64,000 bases of DNA from Streptomyces sp. CB01201. GTDB taxonomy: Bacteria; Actinomycetota; Actinomycetes; Streptomycetales; Streptomycetaceae. The stretch covers positions 271,861 through 335,860 of the forward strand of contig NZ_NNBJ01000004.1 in NCBI RefSeq assembly GCF_002803085.1, in the 5' to 3' direction. The notes under the pieces were generated by a model. The model worked only from the letters and a program-made list of their open reading frames with translations, was not told the DNA's origin and made no database searches. Shown piece by piece: positions 49,278 through 56,970 of the stretch (its first letter is position 1; the number at the start of each line of letters is the position of its first letter). Made by a program: the position numbers and the translations under genes.

Positions 49278-49999
49278 CGCACCTTCTCCCAGCCGCGCCG
49301 GTCCGCGCGGCCGGCCGTCAGCTTCGGGTCGCGGCGCCGGTAGACGACGTAGGGGCGGAACAGGTACTGCACCGGCGCGCTGAACATGTGCACCAGGCGC
49401 GAGTACGGGATCAGCGCGAACAGCGTGAAGCCGAACAGGATGTGCAGCTGGAAGGCGAGCGGGGCCGCGCCCATCAGGTGGTAGTCCGGCTGGAAGGTGA
49501 ACAGCGAGCGGAACCAGATCGAGATGCCCTCGCGGTAGTTGTAATCCCCGGTCGCTCCGGTCGAGTTGAGGATGGTGGCGGTGAGGCCGAGCACCATCGC
49601 GCCGAGCAGGAACGTGTACATCAGGTGGTCGCTGCGCAGGGTCGCCCGGCGCACCGCGGGGACCTTGAAGCGGCGGAAGACCAGGATGCCGATGCCGGCC
49701 GCCGCCGCGACGCCCGCGACCGCGCCCGTCGACACGGCGAGCAGGTGGTAGGTGTGGTCGCTGACGCCGACCGCGTCCGTCCAGCTCTGCGGGATCACCA
49801 GGCCGACCACATGGCCGAGCACCACGAAGAGCATCCCGAAGTGGAACAGCGGCGAGCCGATCCGCAGCAGCCGTGACTCGTGGACCTGGCTGGAGTGGGT
49901 GGTCCAGCCGAAGCGGTCGTAGCGGGCCCGCCAGAAGGTGCCCGCGATCAGCAGGGCGACCGACACATAGGGCAGTACGCCCCACAGGAGCAGATCCAT
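49274..49999 (-). CDS. narI: Respiratory nitrate reductase gamma subunit NarI (cytochrome b)
   Basis: A 241-residue membrane subunit with five helices. Heme-ligand histidines are in PLFHFGMLFVVLGHVVG and in the pair FQLHILFGF / YSRLVHMFS, matching the four His of E. coli NarI that bind two b hemes. It takes electrons from menaquinol and passes them to NarH. ATG start at 49999 overlaps the narJ stop by one base (TGATG). Its stop overlaps the radical SAM start by four bases. Confidence 0.94.
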   Translation of the reverse strand: MDLLLWGVLPYVSVALLIAGTFWRARYDRFGWTTHSSQVHESRLLRIGSPLFHFGMLFVVLGHVVGLVIPQSWTDAVGVSDHTYHLLAVSTGAVAGVAAAAGIGILVFRRFKVPAVRRATLRSDHLMYTFLLGAMVLGLTATILNSTGATGDYNYREGISIWFRSLFTFQPDYHLMGAAPLAFQLHILFGFTLFALIPYSRLVHMFSAPVQYLFRPYVVYRRRDPKLTAGRADRRGWEKVR

Positions 50000-50640
50000 C
50001 AGGATGCCTTCCTCTCGGGGAAGCCGGGCCAGGGGAGTTCGACGCCGGGTCCGAACGGCTCAAGGCCCACGGTCTCCTGCGGCGGGCCGGCCTTGGCCAG
50101 CGCCTTCGCCTCGGCCTTCGTCCTGGGCGAGGCGCCCGGCAGCGTCGCGCAGACCGCTTCGAGGACGTCGGCGTAGGGGGTGCCGGTCTCGGTCAGGGCG
50201 AGCCGCAGCAGTTCGAGGCCCGCGCGGTGCTCCTGGAGCAGCCGGGTGCCGGACTCCTCGTGGCGCCCGGCGAATTCGAGGGCGGCGGGCAGGAAGTCGG
50301 GCAGTTCCTCGTGACTGAACTCCAGGCCGTGGTCCCGGTAGATCCGCTTCATGCGGACCATCGAGAGGCCCCGGCGGCGGGTGTCGCCGTCGGTCCACCA
50401 CGTCAGATACAGACAGCGCCGGTTACGGGTGTCGAAGGTGGAGGTGTAGTGCGCGGCCAGGTCGAGCGGCTCGGTGGCCGCCGCGATGTCCACGAAGGCC
50501 TGGAGCCGCTCGGCGGCGGCCCCGGGGCTCTGCCGCAACGCCTCGCGCAGCAAAGGGAGTTGGGCGTAGAAGACGTCGTCCGGGTAACGCAGGCAGCGGG
50601 CCGCGACCAGCCGCAGGACGGCCGAACTCTCGGGGATCAT
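49999..50640 (-). CDS. narJ: Nitrate reductase assembly chaperone NarJ
   Basis: A 213-residue helical protein of the TorD/NarJ family. The family core YPDDVFYAQLPLLREAL and the motif AAHYTSTFDTRNRRCLYLTWWTDGDTRRRG, split by TF D and the conserved Tyr-Leu-Thr, are clear. It holds the NarG subunit in the cytosol while molybdenum cofactor and iron-sulfur clusters are inserted. ATG 50640 overlaps the narH stop by four bases, giving coupling. The C-terminal ~50 residues are a variable tail rich in Ala, Lys and Pro. Confidence 0.93.
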   Translation of the reverse strand: MIPESSAVLRLVAARCLRYPDDVFYAQLPLLREALRQSPGAAAERLQAFVDIAAATEPLDLAAHYTSTFDTRNRRCLYLTWWTDGDTRRRGLSMVRMKRIYRDHGLEFSHEELPDFLPAALEFAGRHEESGTRLLQEHRAGLELLRLALTETGTPYADVLEAVCATLPGASPRTKAEAKALAKAGPPQETVGLEPFGPGVELPWPGFPERKAS

Positions 50641-52208
50641 GCGCTCCTCCGGGTGGGGGAGAGGTTCAACAGGACGCGTCCCGGGGCGACTTCGCCACCC
50701 GGTTCGGCTCGGCCTGCGTCGCCGACCGGGCACGTCTCGTCGAGTGGATGGGAGTCGGCTAGGGCCTCGGCGTCGGCGCGGGCCGCGCTCGGCACCACGT
50801 AGCGGTCCTCGTACTTGGCGATCGCGAGCAGCCGGAACAAGTCCTCCATCTCGGCGCCGGTCAGGCCCACGGCGCTCGCGATGGACTCCTCGCGCTCCTC
50901 GCCGAGGTTGACCCGCCGCATATAGGCGCGCATCGCGGCCATCCGGCGCAGCACCGCCTCCACGGGGTAGGTGTCGCCCGCGGTCAGGAGTTCGGCCAGA
51001 TACTCCACCGGGATCCGCATGGCGTCGATCGCGCCGAACAGGTTCCCGGCGTCCTCGCCGTCGTGGCCGCTCGCGGCGACCGCCTCGACGACCGGCGACA
51101 GCGGCGGCACGTACCAGACCATCGGCATCGTGCGGTACTCCGGATGCAGCGGCAGGGCGACCTGGTAGGTGGCGATCAGGTCGTACACGGGGGAGCGGCG
51201 GGCCGCCTCGATCCACTCGTGGGTGATGCCCGACGCCTTGGCCGCGGCGACGACCGCCGGGTCGTTCGGGTCGAGGAAGCACTCCAACTGGCTCGGATAC
51301 AGGTCGTGTTCGTCCTCGACCGCGGCCGCCTCGGCCACCTTGTCGGCGTCGTACAGCATCACGCCGAGATAGCGCATCCGCCCGACACAGGTCTCCGAGC
51401 AGACCGTCGGCAGGCCCACTTCGAGGCGCGGGAAGCAGAAGGTGCACTTCTCGGCCTTGCCGGTGGCGTGGTTGAAGTAGACCTTCTTGTAGGGGCAGCC
51501 CGTCACGCACATCCGCCAGCCGCGGCACTGGTCCTGGTCGACCAGGACGATGCCGTCCTCCTCGCGCTTGTACATCGCGCCCGACGGGCACGAGGACACG
51601 CACGCGGGGTTGAGGCAGTGCTCGCAGATCCGCGGCAGGTAGAACATGAAGCTCTGCTCGAACTCGAAGCGGATCTTCTCGCCGACCTCGTCGCGGATCT
51701 TCTCGACGATCGGGTCGAGCGGGGCGTTCTCGGGCGCGCCGCCCAGGTTGTCGTCCCAGTTCGGGCCCCACTCGATCTTGTCGACGGGCTCACCGGTCAG
51801 GCTGGACACGGGCCGTGCGACGGGCAGGTCGTTGCCCGCCGGGGCGTCGATCAGGTTCTTGTACTCGTACGTCCAGGGCTGGTAGTAGTCGTCGATCCCG
51901 GGGAGTTCGGGGTTGGCGAAGACCTGGCCCAGGCGCTTGAGCCGGCCGCCCGCGCGCAGGCGCAGCTTGCCGGAGCGGGTGCGCTCCCAGCCGCCCTTCC
52001 ACTTCTCCTGGTCCTCCCAGCGGCGCGGGTAGCCCTGGCCGGGGAGGGTCTCGACGTTGTTGAACCAGACGTACTCGGTGCCCTGCCGGTTGGTCCACGC
52101 CTGCTTGCAGGTGACCGAGCAGGTGTGGCAGCCGATGCACTTGTCGAGGTTCATGACCATCGCGATCTGGGCCATGACGCGTCCGATGGTCGCTTCGCGA
52201 CGGGGCAT
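50637..52208 (-). CDS. narH: Respiratory nitrate reductase beta subunit NarH
   Basis: A 523-residue iron-sulfur protein. Four cysteine clusters are visible: CIGCHTCSVTCKQAW, CEHCLNPACVSSCPSGA, CRGWRMCVTGCP (Trp replaces one Cys, so a [3Fe-4S] cluster as in E. coli) and CTFCFPRLEVGLPTVCSETC. It carries electrons from NarI hemes to NarG. It starts at ATG 52208, four bases after the narG stop; an internal start at VMAQIAMVMNLDKC is possible because homologues often start there. It is cytosolic and membrane-associated. Confidence 0.94.
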   Translation of the reverse strand: MPRREATIGRVMAQIAMVMNLDKCIGCHTCSVTCKQAWTNRQGTEYVWFNNVETLPGQGYPRRWEDQEKWKGGWERTRSGKLRLRAGGRLKRLGQVFANPELPGIDDYYQPWTYEYKNLIDAPAGNDLPVARPVSSLTGEPVDKIEWGPNWDDNLGGAPENAPLDPIVEKIRDEVGEKIRFEFEQSFMFYLPRICEHCLNPACVSSCPSGAMYKREEDGIVLVDQDQCRGWRMCVTGCPYKKVYFNHATGKAEKCTFCFPRLEVGLPTVCSETCVGRMRYLGVMLYDADKVAEAAAVEDEHDLYPSQLECFLDPNDPAVVAAAKASGITHEWIEAARRSPVYDLIATYQVALPLHPEYRTMPMVWYVPPLSPVVEAVAASGHDGEDAGNLFGAIDAMRIPVEYLAELLTAGDTYPVEAVLRRMAAMRAYMRRVNLGEEREESIASAVGLTGAEMEDLFRLLAIAKYEDRYVVPSAARADAEALADSHPLDETCPVGDAGRAEPGGEVAPGRVLLNLSPTRRSA

Positions 52209-52212
52209 GAGA

Positions 52213-55200
52213 TCAGTACTCCACGTTCTGGTCGCGGCGGCGGATGACGGTGACCTCGTCGCGCTGGTTGCCGGTCGGGCCGAGGTAGTTGAACGCCCAT
52301 GTCAACTGGGCGTAGCCGCCCACGAGATGGGTGGGCTTGAGCATGATCCGGGTCAGCGAGTTGTGGATGCCGCCGCGCCTGCCGGTCTTCTCCGTCTTCG
52401 GCACGCCGACCGTGCGCTCCTGGGCGTGGTTCATGTAGACGGTGCCGGCGGGCATCTTGTGCGAGACGATCGCGCGGGCGGTGACCACGCCGTTGCGGTT
52501 GACCGCCTCGATCCAGTCGTTGTCGCGCACGCCGATCGCGTCGGCGTCCTGCGGGGACATCCAGACCGTCTGGCCGCCCCGGCCGAGCGTCATCATGTAG
52601 AGGTTGTCCTGGTACTGGCTGTGGATGGCCCACTTGTTGTGCGGGGTGAGATAGCGGACGGCGACCTGCTTGCCGTCGGTGGAGCCCAACTCGGGCTCCC
52701 CGTACAGGCGGTGCATGTCCAGCGGCGGCTTGTAGACGGGCAGCGCCTCGCCGACCTCGTGGATCCAGTCGTGGTCCAGGAAGAAGTGCTGGCGGCCCGT
52801 GAGGGTGTGCCAGGGCTTGAGGTGCTCGGTGTTGACGGTGAACGCGGTGTAGCGCCGGCCGCCGGACTCGCTGCCCGACCACTCCGGCGAGGTGATCACC
52901 GGGACCGGCCGCGCCTGCGTGTCCGCGAACGTGATGCGCTTGCCCTCGGCCTCGGCGGCCAGATGGGCCATGTGCTGCCCGGTCTTCTTCTCCAGGGTCT
53001 CGAACCCCTGGGTAGCCAGGCGCCCGTTGGAGGTGCCGGACAGCGACAGGATCGCCTCGCAGGCGTGCTGGGCGGTGTCCAGGCGCGGCCGCCCCTCGGC
53101 GACTCCCTTGCGCACCAGGCCGTTCTTCTCACCCAGATACGTGATCTCCTCGGCCACGTCGAAGGTGATCGCCTTGGTGGTGACGCCGAGCTTGTCGACG
53201 AGCGGGCCGAGCGCGGCGAACTTCTCGCCGACCGCGCCGTAGTCCCGCTCGACGACGGTCAGGTTGTACATCGTGCGCCCCGGCACCGGCTCGCACTCGC
53301 CCTTCGACCAGTCGAGCGCCACTCCGCCGGGCTGGGCCATCTCGCCGCCCGGGGTGTCGTGCTGGAGGGCGGTGGCGACGACGTCCCTGCGCACCCCGAG
53401 GTGCTCCCTGGCCAGCTCGCCGAAGCGGTCGGCTATCGCGTGGAAGGCGTCGTAGTCCGAGCGGGCCTGCCACGGCGGGTCCACGGCCGGGGTGAAGGCG
53501 TGCAGGAACGGATGCATGTCGGTCGAGGACAGGTCGTGCTTCTCGTACCAGGTGGCGGCCGGCAGCACGACATCGCTGAGCAGCGTCGTGGACGTCATCC
53601 GGAAGTCCATGGCGAGCAGCAGGTCGAGCTTGCCCTCGACGTCCTCCTGGTGCCAGGTGACATCGCGCGGGGCACAACGGGGGCCGTCGTCCGGCAGGTT
53701 GGAGTGGGTGCCGAGCAGGTGCTTGAGGAAGTACTCGTTGCCCTTGGAGGACGAGCCGAGCAGATTGGCCCGCCATACGTTCAGGACCCGCGGCCAGTTG
53801 TGCGGCGCGTCCGGGTCCTCGCCGGCGAACCCGAGCCGCCCCGCCTTGAGTTCGTCCACCACGTGCTGGACGGGGTCCTCGGCCTCGCCGAGTTCCAGGG
53901 GGTTGCGGTCGAAGGTCGGGTACGACGGCATCCAGCCCATGCGGGCCGAGGCGGCCAGGCAGTCGGCGCCGGTCATGCCCTCGAAGCGGCCGTCACCGAG
54001 CGGCGAGGCCAGCGCCTCGGCGGGCAGGGTGTCGTAGCGCCACTGGTCGGTGTGCAGATAGAACCAGCCCGCGCCGATCATGTGCCGGGGCGGCCGGGCC
54101 CAGTCGGAGGCGCTCGCGAGCGTGGCCCAGCCGGTGACCGGACGGCACTTCTCCTGTCCGACGTAGTGGCCCCAGCCGCCGCCGTTGCGGCCCTGGCAGC
54201 CGGTGAGGGTGAGCAGCGCGAGGAAGGCCCGGTAGATGGTCTCGGAGTGGAACCAGTGGTTGGTGCCGGCGCCCATCAGGATCATGCAGCGGCCCTCGGA
54301 CTTCTCCGCGGTGTCCGCGAACTCCCGTGCCACACGCGTAACTTGGGCCGCCGGGACGGAGGTGAGGGTCTCCTGCCAGCCGGGCGTGCCCGGGGCGTCC
54401 GCGTCCTCGTACGAGGCGGGCCACGCGCCGGGCAGGCCCTCGCGGCCGACCCCGTACTGGGCCAGCATCAGGTCGTACACGGTGGTGACGGCGCGGCCGC
54501 CGATGCGCCGGACCGGGACACCGCGGCGTACGACGCCCTCGGCGTTCTCGGCGGTCTCCTCGAAGCGGGGCAGCACGACCTCGGCGGTCTCGCCCTCACC
54601 CAGCAGGGTGAGCCGGGGCACGGTGTCGCCGAGGTCCAGGTTCCACTCGGGCGTCGAGCCCCAGCGGTGGCCCAACGTGCCGCTCGGGACGACGGGTCGG
54701 CCCGTGGTGTCGTCGATGAGCACGGTCTTCCACTGTGCGTTCTCGGAGTCCTCGCCGAGATCGGCGGCGGTCACGAACTTGTGCGGCACCAGCCCTTCCT
54801 CGGTCTCCTTCAGGGATACCAGGAAGGGAAGGTCGGTGTACTTCCGCACGTAATCCGTGAAGAACGGGGTATCCCGCTCGACGAAGAATTCCTTGAGAAT
54901 GACATGGCCCATGGCGAGGGCGAGCGCACCGTCCGTTCCGGGGTGCGGATGCATCCACTCGTCGGCGAACTTGGTGTTGTCCGCGAAATCCGGGGAAACG
55001 GTGACGACCTTCTGGCCGCGGTAGCGCGCCTCGGTCATCCAGTGGGCGTCGGGGGTGCGCGTGACGGGGACGTTGGAGCCCCACATCATCAGATAGGCCG
55101 CGTCCCACCAGTCGCCCGACTCCGGCACGTCCGTCTGGTCGCCGAAGACCTGCGGGGAGGCGACGGGCAGGTCCGCGTACCAGTCGTAGAAGGAGAGCAT

Positions 55201-55881
55201 CGGCGCGCCGATGAGGGAGTGGAAGCGGGCGCCGGCCGCGTGCGAGGCCATCGACATCGCGGGGATGGGGGAGAAGCCGGCGACCCGGTCGGGGCCGTGC
55301 TCCTTGATGGTGTGGACGTGGGCGGCCGCGACGATCTCGACGGCCTCCTCCCAACTCGCCCGCACCAGGCCGCCCTTGCCGCGTGCCTTCTGGTACCGGC
55401 GGCGCCGCTCGGGATCGCCCTGGATGTCGGCCCAGGCCAGCACCGGGTCGCCCAGGCGGGCCCTGGCCTCGCGGTACATCGTGAGGAGCGCGCCCCGTAC
55501 GTGCGGGTACCGGACGCGGGTGGGGGAGTAGCTGTACCAGGAGAAGGAGGCGCCGCGGGGGCAGCCGCGCGGCTCGTACTCGGGGCGGTCGGGGCCGACG
55601 GAGGGGTAGTCGGTGGCCTGGGTCTCCCAGGTGATGATGCCGTCCTTGACGTACACCTTCCAGCGGCAGGAACCGGTGCAGTTCACGCCGTGCGTCGAGT
55701 ACACGACCTTGTCGTGGCTCCACCGGTCCCGGTAGAAGGACTCGGCCTCGCGGCCGCCGGTGCGGTGCACGGTGCGCAGGTCGTCGGAGACCTCGGCGCG
55801 GGTGAAGAAGCTGCCGGCCCGCACGAGTGCGTCGGCAACGCCGCGGTCGCGCGGTTCCTTCTGTTGCGGCTTCTGTTGCAA
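52213..55881 (-). CDS. narG: Respiratory nitrate reductase alpha subunit NarG
   Basis: A 1222-residue molybdoenzyme, normal length for NarG. The N-terminal [4Fe-4S] site with one His and three Cys is in STHGVNCTGSCRWKVY and GCPRGASFSWY. The molybdenum Asp ligand lies in LSFYDWYADLPVASPQ. The C-terminal GMPAGTVYMNHAQERTV-type segment closes the cofactor pocket (present as KMPAGTVYMNHAQE). It reduces nitrate to nitrite with menaquinol electrons. The start is TTG 55881 with a strong GGAGGAG site nine bases upstream. It is the first gene of an operon running through narH, narJ, narI, radical SAM and porphyrinogen oxidase genes. I see no clear FNR box upstream. Confidence 0.95.
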   Translation of the reverse strand: MQQKPQQKEPRDRGVADALVRAGSFFTRAEVSDDLRTVHRTGGREAESFYRDRWSHDKVVYSTHGVNCTGSCRWKVYVKDGIITWETQATDYPSVGPDRPEYEPRGCPRGASFSWYSYSPTRVRYPHVRGALLTMYREARARLGDPVLAWADIQGDPERRRRYQKARGKGGLVRASWEEAVEIVAAAHVHTIKEHGPDRVAGFSPIPAMSMASHAAGARFHSLIGAPMLSFYDWYADLPVASPQVFGDQTDVPESGDWWDAAYLMMWGSNVPVTRTPDAHWMTEARYRGQKVVTVSPDFADNTKFADEWMHPHPGTDGALALAMGHVILKEFFVERDTPFFTDYVRKYTDLPFLVSLKETEEGLVPHKFVTAADLGEDSENAQWKTVLIDDTTGRPVVPSGTLGHRWGSTPEWNLDLGDTVPRLTLLGEGETAEVVLPRFEETAENAEGVVRRGVPVRRIGGRAVTTVYDLMLAQYGVGREGLPGAWPASYEDADAPGTPGWQETLTSVPAAQVTRVAREFADTAEKSEGRCMILMGAGTNHWFHSETIYRAFLALLTLTGCQGRNGGGWGHYVGQEKCRPVTGWATLASASDWARPPRHMIGAGWFYLHTDQWRYDTLPAEALASPLGDGRFEGMTGADCLAASARMGWMPSYPTFDRNPLELGEAEDPVQHVVDELKAGRLGFAGEDPDAPHNWPRVLNVWRANLLGSSSKGNEYFLKHLLGTHSNLPDDGPRCAPRDVTWHQEDVEGKLDLLLAMDFRMTSTTLLSDVVLPAATWYEKHDLSSTDMHPFLHAFTPAVDPPWQARSDYDAFHAIADRFGELAREHLGVRRDVVATALQHDTPGGEMAQPGGVALDWSKGECEPVPGRTMYNLTVVERDYGAVGEKFAALGPLVDKLGVTTKAITFDVAEEITYLGEKNGLVRKGVAEGRPRLDTAQHACEAILSLSGTSNGRLATQGFETLEKKTGQHMAHLAAEAEGKRITFADTQARPVPVITSPEWSGSESGGRRYTAFTVNTEHLKPWHTLTGRQHFFLDHDWIHEVGEALPVYKPPLDMHRLYGEPELGSTDGKQVAVRYLTPHNKWAIHSQYQDNLYMMTLGRGGQTVWMSPQDADAIGVRDNDWIEAVNRNGVVTARAIVSHKMPAGTVYMNHAQERTVGVPKTEKTGRRGGIHNSLTRIMLKPTHLVGGYAQLTWAFNYLGPTGNQRDEVTVIRRRDQNVEY

Positions 55882-56171
55882 CGGAAACTCCTCCGGCCCG
55901 GAAAAAGAATGTGGCGAGCCTTTCCGGACGGGTTGTCGGGAAATGCGGACGCCTCCGGACGGCCACCAATGAGCCTACGCCCGCCGTTTCTTGGAATCCG
56001 GGGACTTTGGTCCCAGTGGGCGGTGACCTAATTCCGCAAATGTCCCGGGGACGGCCTGGGAAACTGATTGCGGCGCCGGATGCGCGGGGCCTCCAGTACT
56101 TTTGGGCATTTTGGGCGAAGGGAAAGGTGGCCCGCCGTGAGGATGGCGAACGGGGCGAACGGGGTGAGCGC

Positions 56172-56906
56172 GTGAGCCGGAGCCGGTGGCTGCCGAACCA
56201 GCACGGGGCGTGGGCGATGCTCGCCGTCCCGTTTCTCGCCGGCACGTTTCTGGGCCATCCGCGCTGGGTGCACCTGCCCCTGCTCGCGGCCTGGCTCCTC
56301 GGCTACCTGGCGGTGTACCACGCCCAGCAGTGGCTGCGGCTGACCCGGATCTCGCGCAACCCGAAGGCGCCGCGCCGCCATGTCCGCCCGGCGCTGGTCT
56401 TCGGCTCGGCCGGGGCGGCGGTCGGCCTCGCCCTCTCCGTATCGCACCCCTGGCTGCTCCTGGCGGCGGCCTGCGCGGCCCCTTTCGTCGCCGTCAACTC
56501 CCTTTACGCGTACGCCAATCGGGAACGGTCCCTGCTGAACGGGGTGGCGGCGGTGATCCCGGCGTGCGGCATGCTGCTGGTCGCGCTCCGGCTCGGGGGC
56601 GGCTCGTGGGGTGCGGGGGTGGCCCCGGCGCTGGCCTGCCTGCTGTACTTCGGCGGGACGGTGCCGTACGTGAAGACGATGATCAGGGAGCGCAACTCGG
56701 CCGCGTACCGCCGCGGTTCGGTGGCCTACCACGCCGCGGCGCTGGTGGCCGCGTCCCTGCTGAACCCCTGGCTGGCGGCCCCCTTCACGCTCTACCTGCT
56801 GCGCGCGTCCCTGCTGCCCGGCCGGGGCCTGAAGGTGGGCGTGGTGGGAGCGGTGGAGGTCCTCTGCTCGCTGGTGCTGCTGGGTGTGGTGGTGGGGGTG
56901 TTCTAG
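56172..56906 (+). CDS. YwiC-like family membrane protein
   Basis: A 244-residue protein with about eight helices, starting SRSRWLPNQHGAWAMLAVPF, the conserved opening of YwiC-like proteins (WxPxQHGAWAML). ywiC in Bacillus subtilis lies beside anaerobic nitrate respiration genes; its role is unknown. Here it is divergent from narG, which supports a link to nitrate respiration. GTG 56172 is chosen from homology; the ribosome site is weak (GGGGTGAG). The 290-base gap to narG includes a duplicated GGCGAACGG just before the start and no gene. Confidence 0.88.
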   Translation: MSRSRWLPNQHGAWAMLAVPFLAGTFLGHPRWVHLPLLAAWLLGYLAVYHAQQWLRLTRISRNPKAPRRHVRPALVFGSAGAAVGLALSVSHPWLLLAAACAAPFVAVNSLYAYANRERSLLNGVAAVIPACGMLLVALRLGGGSWGAGVAPALACLLYFGGTVPYVKTMIRERNSAAYRRGSVAYHAAALVAASLLNPWLAAPFTLYLLRASLLPGRGLKVGVVGAVEVLCSLVLLGVVVGVF

Positions 56907-56970
56907 GGGCGGCGTGCGGGTCGTCGGGGTGCGGGTGCGGGCCGGTGTGGGCCGGAGTCGGGATGGGGGC

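Noticed and set aside
52057..56031. 1324-codon open frame on the + strand opposite narG/narH
   Set aside because: It is an antisense shadow of narG and narH created by GC-rich third positions; it has no family motif or sensible composition.
55882..56171. FNR-like or Rex-like operator between narG and the YwiC-like gene
   Set aside because: I looked for FNR-type TTGAT-N4-ATCAA and Rex-type TTGTG-N6-CACAA palindromes and saw no acceptable match.
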